Positions 25,043-32,231 of a stretch of DNA of 64,000 nt are shown piece after piece (the first letter of the stretch is position 1; every line of letters starts with the position of its first letter). The stretch is from Desulfobulbaceae bacterium UBA2276. Its GTDB lineage: Bacteria > Desulfobacterota > Desulfobulbia > Desulfobulbales > Desulfocapsaceae. The notes beneath the pieces were generated by a model. The model saw only the letters and a program-made list of their open reading frames with translations, was not told the origin of the DNA and did no database searches. Position numbers and translations under genes: made by a program. The stretch spans positions 16,046 through 80,045 of the forward strand of contig DDWW01000054.1 of assembly GCA_002347085.1 (NCBI GenBank). Direction: 5' to 3'.

Positions 25043-25996
25043 TTAACAAAGATGGGTGGTGCCTGAGGTATCGGCAAAGCTGATCACAGAATTTCTCCCT
25101 CGTCGCTTGGCCTCAAACAAGGCCAGATCGGCATTGTCGAGCAGTTCGGTCATAGTCTGGGCATCCTCGGGAAAGGTGGCCAGCCCGCAACTCACCGTGA
25201 TATGGATGGCAAGGTCGCAAAAGACCAGAAAAACGGCATGTTCGATGGCCAGACGAATCTGTTCCGCAACCATAAATCCCTGGTCATGGTCATGATTGGC
25301 CAAAACCACCACGAATTCATCCCCACCATAACTGACCCCATAACAATCCTCCGGTAACAGGGGGATGATGGTCTCGGCCAGCTCGGCAATGGTGCTGCTG
25401 GCGTTGAGGTGACCATAGGTGTCAACGACCGTCTTGAATTTATCTATATCGATAAAAATAACGGAGAGGGGTTGGGCGTGATGGCTATCTAATTGTGCCT
25501 GCAGGGTTTGATAGAGGTAACGGGTGTTGAACAGGCCGGTGAGGTCGTCGCGAACCGATAACTCCCGGTAGCGCGTCACGCTGGCCTTGAGCTCTTGTTG
25601 CGCCGCACGCAGGGCGAGGTGGGTCTGCACCCGGGCCAGCAATTCCTCCTTGGTGAAGGGCTTAAAGATATAGTCTTGAGCCCCGGCGGCAAACCCTGCG
25701 AGAATGTCTTTACGGTCGGTGCAAGCGGTAACAAAAAGTACAGGAATGTCGGCAGTGAGCAGATTTTGTTTGATGAACCGGCAGACCTCAAATCCTGAAA
25801 TGCCTGGCATGTCAACATCAAGGAGGACCAGGTCCGGTTGAACACGGGGCAGGGCCTCCAGGGCCTTTTCTCCGTTGTTGACAGCAGTCACCTGATAGCC
25901 TGCCTGGGTCAGGTGTTCTTGAATAAGTCTGATGACAACCAGATTGTCATCGGTAATCAAGATGGTCTGGCTTGATGGTATTTTATTTTTTTCCAT
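25043..25996 (-). CDS. Response regulator with GGDEF output (diguanylate cyclase)
   Basis: About 317 residues from the ATG at 25996; further in-frame starts up to 26032 exist and no ribosome site decides. The receiver domain shows ITDDN, phosphoacceptor in LVLLDVDMPG and Lys in YIFKPF. The GGDEF domain has an intact active loop, YGGDEFVVV, plus FIDIDKFK. The RxxD inhibitory site expected just before the active loop is absent (PEDC), so product inhibition through that site is unlikely. It should make cyclic di-GMP when phosphorylated. No kinase is adjacent. It is convergent with the exonuclease gene, with no hairpin between them. Confidence 0.93.
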   Translation of the reverse strand: MEKNKIPSSQTILITDDNLVVIRLIQEHLTQAGYQVTAVNNGEKALEALPRVQPDLVLLDVDMPGISGFEVCRFIKQNLLTADIPVLFVTACTDRKDILAGFAAGAQDYIFKPFTKEELLARVQTHLALRAAQQELKASVTRYRELSVRDDLTGLFNTRYLYQTLQAQLDSHHAQPLSVIFIDIDKFKTVVDTYGHLNASSTIAELAETIIPLLPEDCYGVSYGGDEFVVVLANHDHDQGFMVAEQIRLAIEHAVFLVFCDLAIHITVSCGLATFPEDAQTMTELLDNADLALFEAKRRGRNSVISFADTSGTTHLC

Positions 25997-26188
25997 GATC
26001 GTCAGCATGGGGGAAAACGATGGAAAAGTCAAGCCTTCTGGGAGGCAGGGGCGGATTTAGAAATGAGGTTTTTACTGTGCTCGGGTCTTGAGCTTTCATG
26101 AAAAAACGGAAGAAAGAAAATACCTTATATTCTATGGACGTTTTTAACCGGACCTTACTGATAACTAATGACAAACAGAGGGAAATCC

Positions 26189-26305
26189 ATGCGAAAAAAA
26201 TGTCACAACTCTATCCCGGAAGAACTACCAGATTTAGCATTTCTTGCCGGTTATTTTAGTCGGGGGCATGAAATTAAAGACATCTGTTCCTTTTTCTGCT
26301 TTTAA
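26189..26305 (+). CDS. Possible 38-residue small protein
   Basis: A short open frame, MRKKCHNSIPEELPDLAFL and onward, with AGAGGGAA six bases before its ATG (26189). An in-frame ATG at 26168 has no ribosome site. The composition looks protein-like, and it sits 25 bp before resB on the same strand, so it could be a leader peptide or small partner. The evidence is only the ribosome site and the open frame. The remainder of 26033-26330 holds nothing else I can name. Confidence 0.25.
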   Translation: MRKKCHNSIPEELPDLAFLAGYFSRGHEIKDICSFFCF

Positions 26306-26330
26306 TTATTTTTTCAGATAACCAAACAAT

Positions 26331-27653
26331 ATGAAAAAAGAAAATTCCATCTGGGACTTTTTTGCCTCTGTTAAACTTGCGCTTATCACCCTGAGTTTGT
26401 TGGCCGCCACTTCAATTATTGGCACGATTATCCCGCAAAATAGACCTCTGCAGTGGTATGCCCAGGAATATGGCGCTCATCCGGCCCAACTTTTCAAGAT
26501 GTTTGACATCCCCGATATGTACGGCTCCTGGTGGTTTCTGGCCTTGCTGGGACTTCTTTGTACGAACCTCATCGTCTGCAGTCTTGATCGTTTTCCAGAC
26601 GTGTGGAAACAGATGAAGGCTGACGGTCTTGCCACTCCCTTTACACGTCTTGAGAAAATGGGGAGAAAAACAGAATGGCGAAGCAGTTCTGCGCTGGAGG
26701 GAACTGTTTTGGAATTGGGCGCCAAACTCAACAGCAGTGGCTGGAAAAGCAGTAGTCGTAACGGTGACGGCGAAGCCTTGCTCTTTGCTCAAAAAGGGGG
26801 GTGGAGCCGAATCGGTGTTTACGTGGTCCATACTTCCATTTTGGTGATATTTATCGGCGCAATCATTGGGGAACTCTCTGGATTCAAGGGGAACGTCATG
26901 ATTCCGGAGACAGAGCAGACCGATAAAATTTACACATCAGATGGTACTACGACCATTGATCTTGGCTTCACCGTACGCTGTGACTCTTTCCATCTTGAGT
27001 TGTACCCTGGCGGGATGCCAAAGAAATATAAATCCGAATTAACTATTCTGGAGAATGGCAAGGAGCTTTTTCAGGCTCCAATAGAGGTAAACTCTCCCTT
27101 GAAATACAGGGGGATCACCTTGTATCAAGCAAGCTATGAAGGGTATCAGGATTTTATGATCAAGGTGACCAATAAGGCCAGTGGTAGCAGCAAGACTGCT
27201 ATCGTTCCTTTCCGGGAACAAGGAGAATGGCCCCAGGAAGGGCTCACCTTTGGGGTAATCAATGCTGAAGGGACGGGACAGTCGATTTCGCGTTTGAAAG
27301 TATGGTTTTCCGACAACAAGGGAGCTCCCGCTGTACTCTGGCTCAAAGATGGTGAGTCCGTAACCGTTGCAAGAGAAGGCGGTACGTATCTCCTCAGTAC
27401 CAAGCAGCTCTATGCCACTGGCCTGCAGGTCTGCAAAGATCCGGGAGTGTGGGTTGTCTATTTCGGATGCGGCTTGATGCTTCTTGGCCTGGTGATTGCC
27501 TTTTTTATGTCGCACCAACGAATCTGGCTTTTCCTCAAAGAGGAAGAAAGTGGAGTGTCAATCCTCTTTACCGGCAGTGCCAATAAAAACAGGGTCGGTT
27601 TTGAAAAGATCTTTAATGATCTCGCAGGAATCCTGCAAAAAGAGAACTGTTGA
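26331..27653 (+). CDS. resB: ResB-family cytochrome c biogenesis protein
   Basis: A 440-residue membrane protein of the ResB/Ccs1 type. Three N-terminal membrane helices (about 16-36, 65-86 and 162-186) show the family signatures SVKLALITLSLLAATSIIGTIIPQ and SWWFLALLGLLCTNLIVCSLDR. A large periplasmic domain (about 190-370) follows, with LKYRGITLYQASYEGYQDF, and a last helix near 374-395. ResB works with ResC/CcsA to move heme and attach it to apocytochromes in system II maturation. No ResC is in this window; the partner must be elsewhere. The location beside a cytochrome operon and 3 kb after the island fits that role. No clear ribosome site is present. Confidence 0.9.
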   Translation: MKKENSIWDFFASVKLALITLSLLAATSIIGTIIPQNRPLQWYAQEYGAHPAQLFKMFDIPDMYGSWWFLALLGLLCTNLIVCSLDRFPDVWKQMKADGLATPFTRLEKMGRKTEWRSSSALEGTVLELGAKLNSSGWKSSSRNGDGEALLFAQKGGWSRIGVYVVHTSILVIFIGAIIGELSGFKGNVMIPETEQTDKIYTSDGTTTIDLGFTVRCDSFHLELYPGGMPKKYKSELTILENGKELFQAPIEVNSPLKYRGITLYQASYEGYQDFMIKVTNKASGSSKTAIVPFREQGEWPQEGLTFGVINAEGTGQSISRLKVWFSDNKGAPAVLWLKDGESVTVAREGGTYLLSTKQLYATGLQVCKDPGVWVVYFGCGLMLLGLVIAFFMSHQRIWLFLKEEESGVSILFTGSANKNRVGFEKIFNDLAGILQKENC

Positions 27654-27656
27654 ATC

Positions 27657-27687
27657 AAGGGTGCCTTGGAAAATTCAAGGCACCCTT
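27657..27687. repeat. Palindrome between resB and nrfD-like gene, related to a dispersed element
   Basis: A perfect 12-bp inverted repeat, AAGGGTGCCTTG (27657-27668) with CAAGGCACCCTT (27676-27687), has a 7-nt loop and lies between two convergent genes. It lacks a T-tract on either side, so it is a poor classical terminator, although it may still stop transcription both ways. The arm is the same sequence that forms the ends of the element at 39667-39817 and the solo copy at 45283. Confidence 0.8.
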
Positions 27688-27692
27688 ATGGG

Positions 27693-28862
27693 TTAAGAAT
27701 CATAAATTTTCTTAAACAACATTTCACCTAATATAAATGCTGCCAAAAAGAAGAATATGGCGCCGGTAGTAATCATGATTTCGTGCAGACTGGGGCTGTA
27801 TGAGTAATACTTCGGCAGATCAACAATATTGTATTGCTGATAATGGGGAATCAGTTGGCCCACAATGACTAAATCATAGAAGAGGACAAAGACTCCGGTC
27901 AAACAGGAAATACCTGCCAGGGCCAGGATATTTGATTTTTCTCCTCCTGTGACAAAGATGAGAGTCAGGGGGAGCAGGACCGCTAAGCCAACCTCTCCAA
28001 TCCAGAAGTTAAGGGCAAAATCACCCTGAACCAGGAGAAACATTGCCTCTGGATTTTTGGTGAATTGGGGGAAGAATCCACCCATTATCTTGACGCCCGT
28101 AAAATACAGGATGCCCAGAAGGAGCACCATAAACAGCTTTCCTGTGGCCTTAAGTGCCATTTCATCCTTGGTCTCCGGTCTCTGGCCGCTAAAGGTCTTT
28201 CCAATCCAGCTGAACAAGAGAATTGCAGCGCAACCGGTCAAGGTCGAGAGTGAAAGGAAGTAGAGCGGCATATAGTTTTCACTCCAGAATCCCCTGGCCC
28301 CAAGCAGTTCCATATCCGAGTTCATATTCAGGTTTCCCATGGTTACCGCCACAAAAGCGATAGTTGCAAAGACCTTTGCCCTCTGTTCCTTTTTTAAGGT
28401 AAGTGACATAAAGTTGAGGACCATGAATATAAGGTAGAGGCTGTAAATGGTAGTCTTCCACCAGATATTTGAGGATTGATGCGGGGATAGCAGGGCGTAA
28501 AAACCAACTCGCCATGGGTTCTCAAGCTCAAGAGTAATGCACATAAGGCCTGTGGCCATGGTGATAAGAGCAAGAAAGACCGTCCGGGGGACAAGAGGTC
28601 GAAATGTGCTGATCCCAAAGACCTGTCCCAGAGAAGAAACGATACAGAGCCCGGTGGAAAGGCAGGCAAAAAACACATAAGGACTGATGAGAATTCCCCA
28701 GGGCACTTCCCTGGTTGTTCCAAAGGTGTGGTCATGTCCCACAAGCATGGAGTGGAGCCCGAAGGAGAGGCCAATCCCACTGATAAGCGCCAGCGCCATA
28801 AAAATGAGCAGCCGGTTCATGGAAGTTGAGGGCAAGGTATTGGTTTTTTGGTAGAAGGTCAT
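27693..28862 (-). CDS. NrfD/PsrC-family quinone-interacting membrane subunit
   Basis: About 389 residues from ATG 28862, which has AAGGAAGAG just upstream; a GTG at 28889 is less likely. Roughly ten membrane helices are seen, with family-like stretches WGILISPYVFFACLSTGLCI, LELENPWRVGFYALLSPHQ and SPLHEIMITTGAIFFFLA. NrfD/PsrC proteins exchange electrons between menaquinone and a partner iron-sulfur protein. The gene follows the 4Fe-4S gene in the usual NrfC-NrfD order. With the NapC-type cytochrome upstream this recalls Cbc4-type or Nrf-type complexes; no molybdopterin or other catalytic subunit is present, so cytochromes are the likely acceptor or donor. Confidence 0.9.
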   Translation of the reverse strand: MTFYQKTNTLPSTSMNRLLIFMALALISGIGLSFGLHSMLVGHDHTFGTTREVPWGILISPYVFFACLSTGLCIVSSLGQVFGISTFRPLVPRTVFLALITMATGLMCITLELENPWRVGFYALLSPHQSSNIWWKTTIYSLYLIFMVLNFMSLTLKKEQRAKVFATIAFVAVTMGNLNMNSDMELLGARGFWSENYMPLYFLSLSTLTGCAAILLFSWIGKTFSGQRPETKDEMALKATGKLFMVLLLGILYFTGVKIMGGFFPQFTKNPEAMFLLVQGDFALNFWIGEVGLAVLLPLTLIFVTGGEKSNILALAGISCLTGVFVLFYDLVIVGQLIPHYQQYNIVDLPKYYSYSPSLHEIMITTGAIFFFLAAFILGEMLFKKIYDS

Positions 28863-28927
28863 GTCTCTTCCTTTATTGTTTAGATTCACTCATCCTATCC
28901 TGCTGGTCACTCTGGGCATAATTTATT

Positions 28928-29689
28928 TCAGGTGTCCAGATAAAAGACATTTGGCAGGGTGTCTGTTTCCGGGCGAAGTACCCAGAGTACATTGCCGGGA
29001 GCATGGATCAGCTTATAGGCTTCACTCTCCGGATCAGTAAGGTCTCCAAAAATACGGACACCAGCTGGGCAGGCAGCGGCGCAGGCCGTAATCTTCCCTC
29101 CGCTTTCTTTAAGTTTGGTGTCGTAACAGAAATTACACTTATCGATGGTTCTGGCCTCTTCCTTGAAATACCTGGCATTGTAAGGACAGGCTGCCATACA
29201 GGTCTTGCAGCCAATGCATTTGTCAGGATTCATCTGGACAATACCATTTGTTTTATCCTTATAGGTGGCCTGGGTTGGACAGACCCGTACACAGGGAGGG
29301 TGGTTGCAGTGATTGCACAGGATCGGCATGAAAGCACGTTCCCTTTGGCCCTGAGCAATAGGGATGCTGCGTTCCAGTATGTTCGTTCGATAGCCATGGG
29401 CAGGGACATTATTGGTGTTTCTGCATGCCTCCAGGCAACGCTCGCAATCAATGCAATGGCTTTGACGAATTACCATGGTGTAGTGTGGGCTATAAGGAAA
29501 TTCAGCCACTGGCACCTTGCCGCTATTTAATGCACCTTGCGCTTCATGGGCGGAGGTCAAAGAAAGAAGCGATCCGCCTAAAAATACTCCTGATATGGAA
29601 AGGCCGAATTGCAGAAACTGACGACGTTCTTTTGAGGGAAGACTTTCAACACCCTCATCGTTGAGTTTTTCCAGATTTATCCCTTTCAT
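28928..29689 (-). CDS. Tat-exported 4x[4Fe-4S] ferredoxin subunit (NrfC/PsrB-like)
   Basis: About 253 residues from ATG 29689, which has GAGAGA upstream. The N-terminus carries a twin-arginine motif (ERRQFLQFG, near residues 21-29) and a hydrophobic segment, so it is probably exported folded or membrane-anchored. Sixteen cysteines form four cluster motifs: CIDCERCLEAC, CNHCNHPPCVRVCP, CIGCKTCMAACP and CNFC...CAAACP. This is the standard layout of NrfC, PsrB and DmsB proteins, which carry electrons between an NrfD-type subunit and a periplasmic partner. It lies 65 bp upstream of the NrfD-type gene and downstream of the NapC-type cytochrome, in one operon. Confidence 0.93.
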   Translation of the reverse strand: MKGINLEKLNDEGVESLPSKERRQFLQFGLSISGVFLGGSLLSLTSAHEAQGALNSGKVPVAEFPYSPHYTMVIRQSHCIDCERCLEACRNTNNVPAHGYRTNILERSIPIAQGQRERAFMPILCNHCNHPPCVRVCPTQATYKDKTNGIVQMNPDKCIGCKTCMAACPYNARYFKEEARTIDKCNFCYDTKLKESGGKITACAAACPAGVRIFGDLTDPESEAYKLIHAPGNVLWVLRPETDTLPNVFYLDT

Positions 29690-29735
29690 TCTGTTCTCTC
29701 TCAAAACGTATATTTGTTGTAAAATCCTCAGGGGC

Positions 29736-29836
29736 AAGAGTCCACCATCACTCCACATGTATGCAAAGAGACTCGCTAAGACGAGTAGCCTCTATGTACG
29801 GCCTATTTGGACACAAGTGGAGTGGCGGAAACTCTT
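29736..29836 (-). repeat. Long intercistronic inverted repeat (structured RNA region)
   Basis: The gap between the NapC-type and iron-sulfur genes contains nested inverted repeats. The outer arms 29736-29756 and 29817-29836 share CACTCCAC/GTGGAGTG and AAGAGT/ACTCTT with small mismatches. An inner hairpin, ACTCG (29771-29775) with CGAGT (29782-29786), also extends outward. The outer arm starts just after the cytochrome stop codon. It could stabilise the upstream mRNA or set the ratio of subunits; a degenerate mobile repeat is also possible. Confidence 0.55.
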
Positions 29837-29841
29837 ATCTT

Positions 29842-31305
29842 TTATTTCGGCTCATCGTGACACATATTACAATCCTGTCTGATAACCTTCCCGAATTTTG
29901 TTTTATGTTCGTCGTCATGACAACGGAAACATCCGTAGCCCTCGTCAGCATTCTGATGTCCCAGGTGCTGACGATAGGTTCCCCAGCTCACCTTCATTTC
30001 CGGCCATATATTGTTGAGATAGGCCTGCAAAAGAAATGATCCTGAACTTGCTATCTCTTTTTCGTGTTTTGCCACAAAATCATTTCCATGACGTTTAGCC
30101 ACACGTTCCAGCAGATCCCCCACAATCTTTTCTGTGGCCTCATCCCTGCTGGTATACTCAATTTTCAAGACAGCAATACTGTCTTCTCGTATTCCCTCAA
30201 TCTCGGGATTAAGTTTTTTGGAGGAGAGGCCAAAATCGACAATCGGTTCAAGATCATCATAGACGTGGGTGGGACGATTATGACAATCTATACAGTCCAT
30301 GGCCCTCCATTGCTCGGTTACCCCTTTCTCAGCTGGTTCGTCATTGAGAGCATACTCTTCTGTAATTCCTCCAGGCCGTGTAACCTTCACCTTACCGATT
30401 TTTGTCCGTTTTTCATCAAGGGCCTGATATTCAATCTTGATGTCACGACTTACATGCCAGTGAATTCCCTCAAAGGCGTCGGTTACCGGATTATGGCCGC
30501 CAATATGCAAGGCAACTTCCTGAATGGTAGGAGTTGTCTGATTATCATTGGTAAAACTGACAAATTCCTTTATTTTTTTCCCCTGGAATTTTTCAGGCCA
30601 ATGACAGGTCTCACAGGTATCCCGTGCCGGCCTCAGGTGCTTGACCGGTGCGGGGATGGGGCGGCTGAATTCCCCGTCAATAACAGCCTTTACCTGGCGC
30701 AGACCGGAGAGTTTCGCCTGGACATACCATCCGGCGCCGGGACCTATATGACACGAAACACAGGAAACCTTGGCATGCGGTGATCGCTGATAAGCAGTAT
30801 ATTCAGGATCCATGACCTGATGACAGACGACGCCGCAAAAATAGGAAGAGTCGGTAAAGTGGTATCCTTCATAGACGACAAGTATTAGAACCGTAATATT
30901 GATTACCGAGAGAATCAGAAACAAGACGATCCCTTTTCTGTGATGCTTGTCACCCAGATCAATTTTTAAATTTTCGGCGTTGATCAGGCTGTTTTTAAAC
31001 CAATTCTTTCGGCGGAGATAACAGGCTAACGGGATAAGGCACAGGCCGAACATCATCATTGCCGGCAGAAACAGAAAGGTGAAAATGGCAAAATAATGGT
31101 TGGCAATCAAACCTGAAAGATGACCAATGAGGCCAAGCACTATCAGGGTGATGGATACAGTGGTCAGGACCACTCCAAAAAAACCAAGTGGGGTTTTCCA
31201 GGTACAGCCTAACAATCTTTGCCATGCCCCGGCCTCTTTACCATCTCCTGCAGGTGAAACTTCTGGATCTTTTACATCCTCTTCATCTTGTCCTAAATCC
31301 GTCAT
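29842..31305 (-). CDS. NapC/NirT-type membrane multiheme cytochrome c (six sites)
   Basis: A 487-residue protein with three N-terminal membrane helices (about 40-68, 71-97 and 124-150) and a periplasmic heme domain. Heme motifs are CGVVCH (CX3CH), CVSCH, CETCH, CIDCH, CFRCH and CNMCH. The sequence around the first, SSYFCGVVCHQVMDPEYTAY, then SPHAKVSCVSCHIGPGA, is typical of NapC/NirT-domain cytochromes of metal reducers, in which I believe this first motif is often non-standard. The start is well set by GAGGTGAT before the ATG. It probably oxidises or reduces quinol with the NrfD-type and iron-sulfur proteins downstream. It follows the kinase-like gene by 8 bp. Confidence 0.93.
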   Translation of the reverse strand: MTDLGQDEEDVKDPEVSPAGDGKEAGAWQRLLGCTWKTPLGFFGVVLTTVSITLIVLGLIGHLSGLIANHYFAIFTFLFLPAMMMFGLCLIPLACYLRRKNWFKNSLINAENLKIDLGDKHHRKGIVLFLILSVINITVLILVVYEGYHFTDSSYFCGVVCHQVMDPEYTAYQRSPHAKVSCVSCHIGPGAGWYVQAKLSGLRQVKAVIDGEFSRPIPAPVKHLRPARDTCETCHWPEKFQGKKIKEFVSFTNDNQTTPTIQEVALHIGGHNPVTDAFEGIHWHVSRDIKIEYQALDEKRTKIGKVKVTRPGGITEEYALNDEPAEKGVTEQWRAMDCIDCHNRPTHVYDDLEPIVDFGLSSKKLNPEIEGIREDSIAVLKIEYTSRDEATEKIVGDLLERVAKRHGNDFVAKHEKEIASSGSFLLQAYLNNIWPEMKVSWGTYRQHLGHQNADEGYGCFRCHDDEHKTKFGKVIRQDCNMCHDEPK

Positions 31306-31313
31306 ACATCACC

Positions 31314-32231
31314 TCATTGTAGACCTTTCCGGAGAATCACCGCACACTGTTCTCCATTGTGAATGATTTTATAAAGTATCTGCTTTTGTTCACCACCCAC
31401 GTTTTCCGCTTCGCAGTAATCTGCCAACAGTTGTGAATAGTTGATAATGCCGTTAAGCCTGTTTGTGGCCTCATTGATAATTGCAGAAAACTCCGCCTCT
31501 CTCCTGTTATGTGTTAAGTCATCCGGGCTCTCCTCTTTGGTTTTTTGAAGTATCTGATTAAAAGCGGTGATCAGGGATTTGACCTCCACACTGCTTTTTT
31601 TCTCTTGTTCGAGTTGAAGGGGGGCACCGTCCAGCAGGGCCTGTTCAGCCTGTGTGGCCAGATCGATCAGGGGTTTGACGGACTTCCGGTAGAGAATGAT
31701 AAGGCTGAAGCAGGTCAGAAAGATGATCATTCCCATTAAGACCAGGGCCCGTTTCTGGTATTGCATGACCCTGTTTCTCATCTCATTGACGACGATTCTG
31801 TCAAACTGCAGGAATTGCTTATTCATTTGACGAAGCTGACCCATGATTTTCAGAATCAAATCTTCATTCGAAGGATTCTCTGCCAGATTTCTCAAGTTGA
31901 TCACCACCCGTCCCAGGTCCAACGCCTGCAAAAAGGAGAGCTTGTATTGGCTTGGAATCAAACGGCTGTCCAGCATGGCTATATACCTGCCTTGAAGCTG
32001 CTCAAACTCCTTGGCCGCGCCCAGAAGCTGTGAGGGGTCACGAGATAAAAGGCCTTCCGTGGCTTGTTCTTGGATGGTTGCGGAGAGAAAAATGGTGCTT
32101 TCGCTTTCTGTCACAATAGTGCTGTAGTCACTCGTCAGCATGTTTTGACGAAGACCTGTGAGAACCAGTGCTCCCAATAAGAGGGCGGTGCCCAGAAAGG
32201 TTACAGCGCTCAGTCTACGCAGTGATCGCAT
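31314..32231 (-). CDS. Degenerate sensor-kinase-like membrane protein without catalytic domain
   Basis: A 305-residue protein with a first membrane helix (LSAVTFLGTALLLGALVLTG), a helical periplasmic domain of about 130 residues, a second helix (ALVLMGMIIFLTCFSLIILY), a HAMP-like linker and a C-terminal region that looks like a HisKA dimerisation hairpin (EFSAIINEATNRLNGIINYSQ). Where kinases have HE.R.PL, this has NEATNRL, so the phospho-acceptor His is missing. The protein ends where the ATPase domain should begin. It can sense and dimerise but not phosphorylate. The start overlaps the ftsH stop by 17 bp. It may regulate the protease, or be a signal adaptor. Confidence 0.75.
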   Translation of the reverse strand: MRSLRRLSAVTFLGTALLLGALVLTGLRQNMLTSDYSTIVTESESTIFLSATIQEQATEGLLSRDPSQLLGAAKEFEQLQGRYIAMLDSRLIPSQYKLSFLQALDLGRVVINLRNLAENPSNEDLILKIMGQLRQMNKQFLQFDRIVVNEMRNRVMQYQKRALVLMGMIIFLTCFSLIILYRKSVKPLIDLATQAEQALLDGAPLQLEQEKKSSVEVKSLITAFNQILQKTKEESPDDLTHNRREAEFSAIINEATNRLNGIINYSQLLADYCEAENVGGEQKQILYKIIHNGEQCAVILRKGLQ

